A stretch of DNA of 64,000 nucleotides from Curtobacterium sp. ISL-83 (GTDB lineage Bacteria; Actinomycetota; Actinomycetes; Actinomycetales; Microbacteriaceae): assembly GCF_018613895.1 (NCBI RefSeq), contig NZ_JAGGPH010000003.1:248001-312000 (forward strand). The letters run 5' to 3'. Made by a program: the position numbers and the translations under genes. Under the pieces are notes generated by a model. That model saw nothing but the letters and a program-made list of their open reading frames with translations, did no database searches and was not told the origin of the DNA. Each line of letters starts with the position of its first letter. Within the stretch, counting starts at the first letter, position 1. Positions 34,401 through 42,731 of the stretch are shown here, piece after piece.

Positions 34401-35558
34401 TCAGTCCTCGGGGTCCGTCCGGTCCGGTGCGTCCGACCCGGCCACGGTCGACCCGGCGGGGACCGGGTCGCCCGGTCGCCACGCCGCCGCCGCCGTGACC
34501 ATCGCGTTGACGGTGGCGATGAACGGCACGGCGAAGAACGCCCCGACGACCCCGGCGATCGTGGTGCCGGCGGTCACCCCGAGCACCACGCCGAGCGGGT
34601 GCACCTTCACGGCGCTGCCGGTCAGGAACGGGTGCAGGACGTGGCTCTCCAGCTGCTGCACCAGGACCACGATGCCGAGCATGGCGAGCGCGGGCACCCA
34701 CCCGTTGAAGACGAGCGCGATCGCGACCGCGACGATGCCGCCGACGATCGCACCGACGACCGGGACGAAGGCGCCGAGGAACACGATCACGCCGATCGGG
34801 ATCGCCAGGGGCAACTGCAGCGCGAGCGCGCCGATGACGATGCCGAGCGCGTCGGTGATCGCGACCACGAGCTGGACGCGGATGAAGCTCGTCAGGGTCT
34901 TCCACCCGGCGTGACCGGCGACGTCGAGGCGCAGGCGTGCCCGGCGCGGGAAGATCCGCACGACCCACCCCCAGATGCGCGGACCGTCGATGAGCACGAA
35001 CAGTGTGGTGAACACGATGATGAACAGGCCCTCGACGACGTGGATCGCGCTGGATCCGGCGGCCTGGAAGCCGGACAGGATCGTCGACGAGTGCGCCTGC
35101 AGGTACGACACGCCGTCGGAGACCCACTTGTTCACGTCGTGCGCGGTGATGCCGAAGGGCTCCGTCGCGAGCAGGATCTGCACCGACGCGACGCTGTGGT
35201 GCAAGCGGCGCTCGAGCGACGGCAGGTCGTACCGGATCTGCGCCGTGACGATGAGCGCCAGTCCGCCGATCACGACGACGATCGCCAGGAAGCACGACAG
35301 CACCGCGGTCCACTTCGGCCACCGGTGTCGCTGCAGGAACGCCGACATGGGCGCCAGCAGGGCGCTGAGGATCAGGGCGATGAGGAACGGCACCACGATG
35401 TCCTGCAGCATGACCACCAGGACGACGACCACCGCGATGGCAGCCACCACCACGAGCAGTCGCCACGAGAACGCTCCGGCGACCTGCATGCCGATCGGCA
35501 CGGAGTCCTCGGGACGCTGAGCTGGCCTCGGACGCTGCGCGGAGCGGATGTTCGGCAT
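34401..35558 (-). CDS. AI-2E family transporter (permease)
   Basis: 385 residues. About 35 cytoplasmic residues, then paired helices (LLVVVAAIAVVVVLVVMLQ), a soluble stretch (about 95-170), and further helices ending near FAVPFIATVNAMVTAAAAW, the eight-helix layout of the AI-2E/PerM family. Members export signalling molecules or act in Na+/H+ exchange; substrate unknown. TAGTCT ends 6 bases before the ATG. Confidence 0.9.
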   Translation of the reverse strand: MPNIRSAQRPRPAQRPEDSVPIGMQVAGAFSWRLLVVVAAIAVVVVLVVMLQDIVVPFLIALILSALLAPMSAFLQRHRWPKWTAVLSCFLAIVVVIGGLALIVTAQIRYDLPSLERRLHHSVASVQILLATEPFGITAHDVNKWVSDGVSYLQAHSSTILSGFQAAGSSAIHVVEGLFIIVFTTLFVLIDGPRIWGWVVRIFPRRARLRLDVAGHAGWKTLTSFIRVQLVVAITDALGIVIGALALQLPLAIPIGVIVFLGAFVPVVGAIVGGIVAVAIALVFNGWVPALAMLGIVVLVQQLESHVLHPFLTGSAVKVHPLGVVLGVTAGTTIAGVVGAFFAVPFIATVNAMVTAAAAWRPGDPVPAGSTVAGSDAPDRTDPED

Positions 35559-35685
35559 GCTTGCAGACTAGGGTCGCGAACCGCGAGATGGGGGCGATCG
35601 ACGCGCCTCAACCTGCGCTGTTTCGCAGTTCGCCCTCCGGTACGGGATAATGGGCGGGCATGTACTGCACGAAAGGGGACATCTG

Positions 35686-35856
35686 ATGGCAGCCATGAAG
35701 CCGAGGACCGGTGACGGGCCGATGGAGGCTGTTAAGGAGGGTCGACTCATCGTCGTGCGGGTTCCGCTCGAGGGTGGAGGCCGCCTGGTCGTCTCGGTCA
35801 ACGATGCCGAGGCCAAGGAACTCCACGACGCACTCGCAGAGGTCGTCTCGGCCTAG
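35686..35856 (+). CDS. DUF3117 family protein
   Basis: 56 residues, beginning MAAMKPRTGDGPMEAVKEGR and containing RVPLEGGGRLVVSV. This is the short, highly conserved actinobacterial DUF3117 family of unknown function. The ATG at 35686 is preceded by AAAGGGGA; TAATGG near 35648 may be the -10, giving a short leader. Followed by a strong terminator, so it is monocistronic. Confidence 0.9.
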   Translation: MAAMKPRTGDGPMEAVKEGRLIVVRVPLEGGGRLVVSVNDAEAKELHDALAEVVSA

Positions 35857-35882
35857 TACGTCGAACACACCACAACACCACA

Positions 35883-35920
35883 CGACAGGGCCCGGAGCAC
35901 GTACGCTCCGGGCCCTGTCG
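35883..35920 (+). terminator. Terminator after the DUF3117 gene
   Basis: Perfect 16-bp stem, arms 35883-35898 and 35905-35920, with loop ACGTAC. No T-tract. One of the cleanest hairpins in the window. Confidence 0.88.
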
Positions 35921-35995
35921 CGTGCTCGCTCGTCCGCGGGCACCCTGGCGGACCCTGGCCGCCGCCCTGTCGGGGGGCGTGGGCAAGATGGTGTC

Positions 35996-36826
35996 GTGCC
36001 GAGGACCCGTCTGCCGATCCGCCGCGTGGAGGAGTACGCGCCGGACCCCCTCCCGCGCGCCGTGTGGCCCGGGACGCTCCCGCCAGTGCGCCAGCTCCTC
36101 GACCAGGGACTCGACCTCGCCCCGGTCACCGTGTTCGTCGGGGACAACGGCGTCGGGAAGTCGACCCTGGTCGAGGCCATCGCGATCGCCTTCGGGATGG
36201 GCGCCGAGGGCGGTTCGACGATGTCCGGGCACGCGACACGCCCGAGTGAGTCCTCGCTCTGGGAGCACCTCGTGCTCGTGCGGGAACCCGGGGCGCCGAA
36301 GAGCGGGTTCTTCCTGCGCGCCGAGACCATGCACGGGCTCTTCACGTTCCTCGAGCAGCACCCCGGCAAGCGGCCCGAGCCGGTGTTCCACGAGCGCAGC
36401 CACGGCGAGTCGTTCCTGGACTTCGTGATCGACCGGGCGCAGTGGCCGGGCCTCTGGGTGCTCGACGAGCCCGAGTCGGCGCTGTCGTTCTCCGGCTGCC
36501 TGGCCCTGATCGGACTGCTGCAGTCCATCGTCGAGACGGGCGTCGGGCAGGTCGTGCTGTCGACGCACTCGCCGGTGCTCGCGGCGTTCCCCGGCGCGGT
36601 GGTCCACGAGGTGGGGGAGTGGGGCCTCCGCCGCGTCGACTGGCGCGACCTCGACCTGGTCCGCAACCAGCGGGCGTTCCTGGAGTACCCGGAACGGTAC
36701 CTGCGGCACCTGGCCGAGCCGGACCTCCCCGAGGAGACGCCCGACGGGACGAACCGAGCCGACGGGACGAACCGAGCCGACGGGACGAACCGTGCCGACG
36801 GGACGAACCGTACCGACGTGCCGTGA
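35996..36826 (+). CDS. Small AAA/ABC-type ATPase with C-terminal peptide repeats
   Basis: 276 residues. Walker A FVGDNGVGKSTLVEAI (about 49), Walker B LWVLDEPESALSFSG (about 157), and a histidine switch LSTHSPVLAAF (about 190). Matches the stand-alone predicted ATPases of the COG3910 kind; function unknown. No membrane partner nearby. The last residues are four DGTNR(A/T) hexapeptides from an 18-bp tandem repeat. CAAGAT (35984-35989) ends 6 bases before the GTG at 35996. Confidence 0.8.
   Translation: MPRTRLPIRRVEEYAPDPLPRAVWPGTLPPVRQLLDQGLDLAPVTVFVGDNGVGKSTLVEAIAIAFGMGAEGGSTMSGHATRPSESSLWEHLVLVREPGAPKSGFFLRAETMHGLFTFLEQHPGKRPEPVFHERSHGESFLDFVIDRAQWPGLWVLDEPESALSFSGCLALIGLLQSIVETGVGQVVLSTHSPVLAAFPGAVVHEVGEWGLRRVDWRDLDLVRNQRAFLEYPERYLRHLAEPDLPEETPDGTNRADGTNRADGTNRADGTNRTDVP
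36743..36814 (+). repeat. 18-bp tandem repeat, four copies, inside a gene
   Basis: GACGGGACGAACCGAGCC repeated four times with point changes, in frame, encoding DGTNRA three times and DGTNRT once at the C-terminus of the ATPase. Likely variable in copy number between strains. Confidence 0.9.
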
Positions 36827-36830
36827 CCGA

Positions 36831-37463
36831 CTACGCGGTGACCTTGGTCATCTGGAGCAGCCCGTCGCCGGCCGGGGAGAGCGCACTCCGCACCGCACCC
36901 GAGGTCGACACCTCGGTGAGCAGCAACCGGAAGTCCGTCGTCGCACGGTCCCGCTTCACCGGGTCCGCGACCCGTCCACGCCACAGCGCGTGCGGGACGA
37001 GCACCGTGCCGCCGAGCCGCGCGAGCCGCAGGCCGTGCTCGACGTACTCGATGACGTGTTCCGGGTCGGCGTCGACGAGCACGACGTCGTACGAGGCCTC
37101 GTTCATCCGGGGCAGCACCTGGTTCGCACGCCCGGGGATGAGCCGGATGCGGGACGGCGCGGTGCCGGCCGCGAGGTAGGCGTCGCGCGCGAACTGCTGG
37201 TGGTCGACCTCGACGTCGATCGTGGTGAGGGTCGCCTCGGGCGCGCCGCCCAGCAGGTACAGGCCCGAGACGCCGAGGCCGGTGCCGATCTCGATGATGC
37301 TCGATGCCCGCGAGGCCGCGGCGATCACCGCGATCTGCGCCCCGATGGCAGGCGAGATCGCTTCGACCCCGAGCTCCAGGGAGTGCTCACGAGCACGGGC
37401 GATCGGCTCGGATTCCGAGACGAGGTCCTCTGCGAACTTCCAGTTCGACGCTTTCTCTGACAC
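36831..37463 (-). CDS. SAM-dependent O-methyltransferase (class I, family 3)
   Basis: 210 residues. SAM-binding motif SSIIEIGTGLGVSGLYLLGG (about 54), then TTIDVEVDHQQFA and VLVDADPEHVIEYV. Resembles caffeoyl-CoA/catechol O-methyltransferases and mycobacterial Rv1220c. Substrate unknown. GTG at 37463 preceded by GGAG; TAGAGT upstream may be its -10. Convergent with the ATPase gene (4 bases between stops) and divergent from tatB. Confidence 0.88.
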   Translation of the reverse strand: MSEKASNWKFAEDLVSESEPIARAREHSLELGVEAISPAIGAQIAVIAAASRASSIIEIGTGLGVSGLYLLGGAPEATLTTIDVEVDHQQFARDAYLAAGTAPSRIRLIPGRANQVLPRMNEASYDVVLVDADPEHVIEYVEHGLRLARLGGTVLVPHALWRGRVADPVKRDRATTDFRLLLTEVSTSGAVRSALSPAGDGLLQMTKVTA

Positions 37464-37527
37464 GCACACTCCGTTCGGGGGTCAACTCTACGGGTGCGGC
37501 GCAGTGGGACGGGTTACGCTCGTTTGC
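37464..37527. promoter_or_regulatory. Divergent O-methyltransferase / tatB promoter region
   Basis: 64 bp. Plus strand TACGCT (37515-37520) ends 7 bases before the tatB GTG (leaderless). Minus strand TAGAGT lies about 25 bases before the methyltransferase GTG, which has a GGAG ribosome site. Confidence 0.5.
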
Positions 37528-37902
37528 GTGTCCATCGACTTCAACAAGATCCTGATCATCGGGATCATCGCGGTCCTGTTGCTGGGTCCGCAGCGGTTGC
37601 CGATGTACGCACAGAAGCTCGCTGAGTTCGTCAAGGCCGTCCGGCGGTTCGCCGACACCGCGAAGGACCGGATGCGCGAGGAGATGGGCCCGGACTTCGA
37701 CGACGTCGACTGGCAGAAGCTCGATCCGCGTCAGTACGACCCGCGCCGCATCATCCGCGACGCCCTGCTCGACTCGGCCACCGGTGCGACCGCCACATCC
37801 GTGCAGGCCGCCCAGGTCACCGCGTCACGCGTGCGGGCCACGGCACCGCTGGTGCCGCTGGCCGAGGGGGAGGCCGCCCCCTACGACTCCGAGGCGACGT
37901 AG
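37528..37902 (+). CDS. tatB: Twin-arginine translocase subunit TatB
   Basis: 124 residues. One N-terminal membrane helix (ILIIGIIAVLLLGPQRLP) with the LGPxRLP hinge, then an amphipathic helix (YAQKLAEFVKAVRRFADTA) and an acidic, flexible tail. The RMREEMGPDFDDVDW segment is typical of actinobacterial TatB. Part of the receptor complex for folded exported proteins. No tatC nearby. GTG start, leaderless. Confidence 0.88.
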   Translation: MSIDFNKILIIGIIAVLLLGPQRLPMYAQKLAEFVKAVRRFADTAKDRMREEMGPDFDDVDWQKLDPRQYDPRRIIRDALLDSATGATATSVQAAQVTASRVRATAPLVPLAEGEAAPYDSEAT

Positions 37903-37910
37903 CGTCCGCC

Positions 37911-38007
37911 GTCGCACCGGACGGACACGTCGCACCCGGACGTACACGTCGCACCCGGACGGACACCGTCGCCGTCCTGACGGACACCGTCGCCGTCTGA
38001 CGGACAG
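37911..38007. repeat. Minisatellite after tatB (18-21-bp units)
   Basis: Three units of GTCGCACCCGGACGGACAC type (37911-37928, 37929-37947, 37948-37966) followed by two of a CGTCGCCGTCCTGACGGACAC variant (37967-37987, 37988-38007). Confidence 0.8.
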
Positions 38008-38038
38008 GAGGCGCGGTGCCAGCTGGCACCGCGCCTCC
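38007..38038. terminator. Perfect 32-bp palindrome between tatB and chitinase
   Basis: 16-bp arms with no spare loop in DNA (GGAGGCGCGGTGCCAG and its complement); RNA would need a loop of 3-5 bases. Serves both convergent genes. Contains the GGAGGCNCGG motif seen at other hairpins. Confidence 0.8.
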
Positions 38039-38060
38039 CATCCGTCGGACCGGGTCGGTC

Positions 38061-39368
38061 CTACTTCAGGTCCGCGATGAAGCGATCCGTCCACGCGAGG
38101 GCCGGCGCACTCGGGACCGAGCTGCAGGTCGAGGACGCGGTCGTCGAGGAGCACGGCGTGTCACGGTCGAGCGACCAGAAGTGCAGCCCGGCGAGACCGT
38201 TCGTCTTCGCGTAGGCGGTCAGGGTGTCGACGTCCGCCAGGGTGAAGACCTCGTCCGAGGCGTCGTTCACCCCGATCATCGGCGTGACCTCGATCTTCGA
38301 CGGCGCGATGCCGTAGGTGTGCTCGAGGTTCTTCACGGCCTGGATGGACGACTGCCCCATCTCGCAGGTCGACCCGGACAGGACGCAGTTCGCGGTCGTG
38401 GCCCGGCCGAAGTCCATCGTCATGAGGTTGACGGTGTAGTTGGTCAGGCTCGACGCCTTGATCGCCTTCACCGTCGCGTCACCCGTGCTGTTCAGTCCGC
38501 CGTACGAGCCGTCGGAGGCGGCCAGGGTGGCGAGCGTGAACGAGAACCGCATGCCCGGGTACTTCGCCTGCGCGAGCGCCGCGGCGTTCACGAGGTTCTG
38601 CACGTCGGCGGCGGACTGCCCGCTCTCGATGTCGAAGTCGACGCCGATCATGTGCGGCGTGGCGTACCGGGCGATGAACGACTGGAGCGCCGTGCCGGAG
38701 CACGTGAACGAGCCCGCCGCCCCACCGGTGCTGACGATGTAGTTCACCCCGGCGGCGTCGAGCTTCGGGATGTTGGCGCTCGCGAACGCGTCCGCGGCGA
38801 CACCGCCCCAGTTCTCGCTGCCGCACGTGCCGGTCGCGAAGGCGAGGGTGATCGCCTTCAGGCCGGGTTCGCGGGTGGACACCAGGCTGTTGCTCGACCC
38901 GACGACCGGGATGCGCGACCCGGTGACGGCGGTGTTCATCACGTTCGTGTTCCAGTCGAGGTTCACGGTGACGTCCTTGTAGGGGCTGAACACCAGGCCG
39001 CTCGCGGTGCCGCCGCTGCCGCCGGTCGAGCCACCGCCCGTGGAACCGCCGCCGGTCGAGCCGCCGCCCGTGGAGCCGCCGCCGGTCGTGCCGCCGGTAC
39101 ACGCTCCGGTCGAGGTCCACGGCTGTCCGCTCCCCGTCGCACCGGCGTGGGTGGCCGGCTCGTCGCCCTGCGTCCACCAGTTGGCGGTGTAGTTCGTGCC
39201 GTTCTCGCTGACGGCAGCGCCGCCGCTGTACGCGGTGCCGGCACTCCAGCTCGGCGCACACGCCGGCGTGGTCGCGAGCGCTGCTGGTGCTGCGGCGAGT
39301 GATCCCCCTGCGACCACTGCCATGACGGAGGCCACGAGGCCGATCCGTACCCGGGTGTTCTTGTTCAC
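38061..39368 (-). CDS. Secreted GH18 chitinase with N-terminal chitin-binding module
   Basis: 435 residues. Sec signal peptide (about 1-33, ending AALATTP). Residues about 36-90 are a CBM5/12 module (YSGGAAVSENGTNYTANWW). Gly/Ser/Thr linker of STGGG repeats (about 94-117). Catalytic domain about 122-435 with SxGG motif VSTGGAAGS and catalytic MIGVDFDIES (glutamate about 255). The first acidic position of DxxDxDxE is Ile here, as in some bacterial GH18 subgroups. Degrades chitin outside the cell. AGGAG precedes the GTG; an AT-rich patch (39440-39464) is the likely promoter. Confidence 0.93.
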   Translation of the reverse strand: MNKNTRVRIGLVASVMAVVAGGSLAAAPAALATTPACAPSWSAGTAYSGGAAVSENGTNYTANWWTQGDEPATHAGATGSGQPWTSTGACTGGTTGGGSTGGGSTGGGSTGGGSTGGSGGTASGLVFSPYKDVTVNLDWNTNVMNTAVTGSRIPVVGSSNSLVSTREPGLKAITLAFATGTCGSENWGGVAADAFASANIPKLDAAGVNYIVSTGGAAGSFTCSGTALQSFIARYATPHMIGVDFDIESGQSAADVQNLVNAAALAQAKYPGMRFSFTLATLAASDGSYGGLNSTGDATVKAIKASSLTNYTVNLMTMDFGRATTANCVLSGSTCEMGQSSIQAVKNLEHTYGIAPSKIEVTPMIGVNDASDEVFTLADVDTLTAYAKTNGLAGLHFWSLDRDTPCSSTTASSTCSSVPSAPALAWTDRFIADLK

Positions 39369-39536
39369 GCGGTTCTCCTGTCCTGTGCCGAGCCACGTTG
39401 CCCGGCGGCTGCAACTCCTGCGCCCTGATTCCGCAGGAGCATTGTGGAATACCCTTGCATAATGCGCTGGTGCACTCGTGAAGTCCATGAGCGGACGCTC
39501 AGGAACGTGCAGCCGCTGCGTGCGGTGGATCGCGGC

Positions 39537-40688
39537 TCAGGACAAGGAGAGCCCGAGCTTCCGGCCGGACAGGCCCCGGCCCATCGTCGTGATGCCCGCG
39601 GCGATCGCGGTCAGGGCGACGGCGGCCGGGTCGTCCGGCGCACCGAGCACGACGGGCAGACCCGCGTCGCCACCCTCGCGGAGCGGTACCGACAGCGGCA
39701 CGCTGCCGAGCACCGGGACGGGTGCGTCCTGCCCGCGGGAGAGCCGTCTGGCGGTCTCGGCGCCACCGCCCTCACCGAACAGGTGCAGGACGCTGCCGTC
39801 GGGCTGGACGAGCCCCGCCATGTTCTCGATCACGCCGATGACCCGCTGGCCGGTCTGGCGAGCGACGATCCCGCTCCGCTCGGCGACGTCCGCCGCGGCC
39901 GCCTGTGGTGTCGTCACGACGAGCACCTCGGCGTGGGGGAGCAGCTGGCCGACCGAGATCGCCACGTCCCCGGTGCCCGGCGGCAGGTCGAGCAGCAGGA
40001 CGTCCAGGTCACCGAACCACACGTCGGTCAGGAACTGGGACACCGTGCGGTGCAGCATCGGGCCGCGCCAGGACACCGCGGTCGAGACGTCGTCGACGAA
40101 CATGCCGATCGAGACGACCTTCACGTCGTGGGCGACCGGCGGCAGGATCATGCTGTCGACACGGGTCGGCCGGGGTGCGACCCCGTGCTCGTCCGTCAAC
40201 CCCATCAGGCCGGGGACGCTGAAGCCGTGCACGTCGACGTCGACGATCCCGACGCGCTGCCCGGCGGCCGCGAGCGCCGCGGCGAGGTTCACGGTCACGG
40301 TCGACTTCCCGACACCGCCCTTGCCGCTCGTCACGGCGATCACCCGCGTCAGCGAGTCCGGCGTGAACTGCACGCCCCGGGGGCGCCCCGCACGCAGCCG
40401 GTCGGTCAGGGCGGCGCGCTGGGTCGGCGACATCACGGACACGTCGACGTCCACCGCGGTGACGCCGGCCACCGACGCGGCGGCGGCGCGGACGTCCCGC
40501 TCGATCGTGTCGGCGGCGGGGCACCCCACGATCGTGAGCTGCAGGTCGACGCGCACCGAGCCTCCTGGCTGGACGTCGACGCCGCGGATCATGTCGAGCT
40601 CCGTGACGGGCCGACGGATCTCGGGGTCGATCACCCGGCCGAGCGCCGCGAGGACGGCACTGCCGAGCAGCTCGGCGGCGTCAGCCAC
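39537..40688 (-). CDS. mrp: Mrp/ApbC/NBP35-type P-loop ATPase
   Basis: 383 residues. N-terminal MIP18 (DUF59) domain (about 1-90), then the deviant Walker A ITVTSGKGGVGKSTVTVNLA in part as VTSGKGGVGKST (about 118). Family members carry and deliver Fe-S clusters. The usual C-terminal CPxC cluster motif is absent: that region reads NMAGLVQPDGSVLHLFGEGG. Overlaps the DUF1003 gene by 8 bases; third gene of a three-gene operon. Confidence 0.9.
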   Translation of the reverse strand: MADAAELLGSAVLAALGRVIDPEIRRPVTELDMIRGVDVQPGGSVRVDLQLTIVGCPAADTIERDVRAAAASVAGVTAVDVDVSVMSPTQRAALTDRLRAGRPRGVQFTPDSLTRVIAVTSGKGGVGKSTVTVNLAAALAAAGQRVGIVDVDVHGFSVPGLMGLTDEHGVAPRPTRVDSMILPPVAHDVKVVSIGMFVDDVSTAVSWRGPMLHRTVSQFLTDVWFGDLDVLLLDLPPGTGDVAISVGQLLPHAEVLVVTTPQAAAADVAERSGIVARQTGQRVIGVIENMAGLVQPDGSVLHLFGEGGGAETARRLSRGQDAPVPVLGSVPLSVPLREGGDAGLPVVLGAPDDPAAVALTAIAAGITTMGRGLSGRKLGLSLS

Positions 40689-41235
40689 GGGCGATCGTCG
40701 GACCCGTCTCGTCGGCGAAGCCGGCGTCCGCGGCGTCGCGGCGGTCGAGCTCCTCGAGCAGGGAGCGCAGTTCGGCGCGGATGAAGTCCTTCGACGCCAT
40801 GTCGCGCATCGCCAGGCGGAGCGCCACGACCTCGCGGGCGAGGTACTCGGTGTCCGCGAGGTTCCGCTCCGCGCGCTGCCGGTCCTGCTCGAACTGCACG
40901 CGGTCGCGGTCGTCCTGCCGGTTCTGCGCGAGCAGGATCAGCGGGGCGGCGTACGAGGCCTGCAGGGAGAGCACGAGCGTCAGCGCGGTGAAGCCGATCC
41001 CGGCCGAGTCGAACTGCAGGCCCTTCGGGAGGAGCGTGTTCCAGCCCATCCAGACCGCGACGAAGAGCGTCAGACCGACGAGGAACCAGGGCGTGCCCAT
41101 CGCACGGGCGATGCCCTCGGTGGCGCGGCCGAAGGTGTCCCCACGGCCGTTGCGTCGACGGGTCGGCAGCACGCGCGTGCGCATGCCCTTCGGTGAGTCG
41201 AGCCGCTCCTGGCGGTTCTCATCCGTTCGTGCCAC
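40681..41235 (-). CDS. DUF1003 membrane protein
   Basis: 184 residues. Two central membrane helices (GTPWFLVGLTLFVAVWMGWN and FTALTLVLSLQASYAAPLIL) with the DUF1003 hallmark FDSAGIGFTALTLVLSLQAS, then a basic helical tail (NRQDDRDRVQFEQDR). Function unknown; widely next to MgtE-like and Mrp genes in actinobacteria. GTG start overlaps the upstream MgtE_N-CBS gene by 17 bases. Confidence 0.9.
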   Translation of the reverse strand: MARTDENRQERLDSPKGMRTRVLPTRRRNGRGDTFGRATEGIARAMGTPWFLVGLTLFVAVWMGWNTLLPKGLQFDSAGIGFTALTLVLSLQASYAAPLILLAQNRQDDRDRVQFEQDRQRAERNLADTEYLAREVVALRLAMRDMASKDFIRAELRSLLEELDRRDAADAGFADETGPTIARG

Positions 41236-42538
41236 GAGTGGTCCTCCGTTCCGTCGTCACAGCCGCCTTGCGTTGGCGGAGTCGTGCTCGCGAGGCCGTG
41301 CTGGTCTCGTCCCGACTTCGCCAGTCGTCCGGCAGGACGTGGTCGAGGACATCGTCGATCGTCACCACCCCGACGAGGCGGTGGGCGTCGTCGACCACGG
41401 GGACCGACACCAGGTTGTAGGTCGCCATGACCCGGGTGACCTCGGCCGCACTCGCATCGACCCGCACCGGTTCGGTCTGCTGGTCGATGAGCGTGCCGAG
41501 CCGCTCGTTCGGCGGGTAGCGGAGCATGCGCTGGAAGTGCACGAGGCCGAGGAAGCGCCCGGTCGGGGGTTCGTACGGCGGCAGGGTGACGCAGACGCTC
41601 GCGCCGAGCGCGGGGGCGAGCTCGTGCCGGCGGATGAGGGCGAGCCCCTCGGCGACCGTGGCATCCGCCGAGACGATCACCGGCTCGGTCGTCATGAGAC
41701 CACCGGCCGTGTCCGGCTCGTACTCGAGCAGCATGCGGACGTCCTGGGCCTCTTCCGGCTCCATGAGCTGGAGCAGGGCTTCGCTGCGCTCGTCGGAGAA
41801 CTGCGCGAGCACGTCGGCGGCGTCGTCGGGCTGCATCTGGTCGAGGACGTCGGCGGCGCGGGCGTCCTCGAGCCGGGTCAGGATCTCGATGCGCTCCTGG
41901 TCGGGCATCTCCTCGAGCACGTCGGCCAGGCGGTCGTCGGGCAGTTCCTCGGCGACCTCGAACCGGCGTTCCTCGGGCAGGTCGAGCAGCGTCGACGCGA
42001 GGTCGGCGGCCACCAGGTCGGAGTAGGCGGCGATGACGTGCTCGGCAGACTGGGCCTCACCCGGGAGCTCGTCCTCGGTGACCTCGTTCCACGTCGAGAA
42101 CGTCGTCGGGCCCTTGCCGAACGGGGACGGCGTGGTCTTCGGCTTGCGGAGGAAGAGCTGTGAGACCTCCCAGTCGCCCTGCCCGCGGTCCTCGATCGCG
42201 ACGTCCTCGACGGTGGCGCGGATGCGCTCCTTCTTGATGAGGACCTTGCGGCCGAGCATCTCGGCGATCACCCGGACCTCGCCGCCGCGCTGCTCGAAGC
42301 GGCGCATGTTGACGAGGCCGGTCGTGATGACCTGGCCGGCGCCGATGGAGGTGATCCGGCCCACGCTCACGAAGATGCGGCGCTTGCCGGGGACCTCGAC
42401 GATGAGGCCGACCACGCGCGGCGGATCCGCTCGGCGGTAGACGACCAGGACGTCCCGGACCCTGCCGACACGGTCGCCCGCGGGGTCGAAGACGGAGCAC
42501 CCGGCAAGGCGGGCGACGAAGACCTTCGTGGCGCTCAC
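41219..42538 (-). CDS. PRC-barrel / MgtE N-terminal / CBS protein without channel
   Basis: 439 residues. Residues about 1-110 look like PRC-barrel strands (VFDPAGDRVGRVRDVLVVYR); about 165-290 is the MgtE N-terminal helical domain (LPDDRLADVLEEMPDQERIE; MQPDDAADVLAQFSDERSEA); about 290-405 is a CBS pair (YEPDTAGGLMTTEPVIVSAD). No membrane part follows, so it is not a magnesium channel by itself. Possibly a Mg2+ or nucleotide sensor acting with DUF1003. TACGCT ends 6 bases before the GTG. Confidence 0.88.
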   Translation of the reverse strand: MSATKVFVARLAGCSVFDPAGDRVGRVRDVLVVYRRADPPRVVGLIVEVPGKRRIFVSVGRITSIGAGQVITTGLVNMRRFEQRGGEVRVIAEMLGRKVLIKKERIRATVEDVAIEDRGQGDWEVSQLFLRKPKTTPSPFGKGPTTFSTWNEVTEDELPGEAQSAEHVIAAYSDLVAADLASTLLDLPEERRFEVAEELPDDRLADVLEEMPDQERIEILTRLEDARAADVLDQMQPDDAADVLAQFSDERSEALLQLMEPEEAQDVRMLLEYEPDTAGGLMTTEPVIVSADATVAEGLALIRRHELAPALGASVCVTLPPYEPPTGRFLGLVHFQRMLRYPPNERLGTLIDQQTEPVRVDASAAEVTRVMATYNLVSVPVVDDAHRLVGVVTIDDVLDHVLPDDWRSRDETSTASRARLRQRKAAVTTERRTTRGTNG

Positions 42539-42731
42539 CCGACCAGCGTAGCCCGTGGCGGTGGACGCTTCCTGCTCCGTGGGGTCGCGTGGCGCCGGGG
42601 CGGCCGACGCCGGCGACCCGTACCGGGCCCTGCTCTGCGGCCCGTGGTGTCCAGCGCGCTCGGCGCCGGGACGCGGTTGCTTCCCTGGGACCGCACGTGC
42701 GATTGCAAGCTGGTCGGTGAATGATGGCTGT
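42539..42731. promoter_or_regulatory. Divergent promoters, MgtE-like operon / YflT-like gene
   Basis: Minus strand TACGCT (42550-42545), 6 bases before the GTG at 42538. Plus strand AATGAT (42720-42725), 6 bases before the GTG at 42732. Both transcripts should be leaderless. Nothing else recognised in the 193 bp. Confidence 0.55.
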
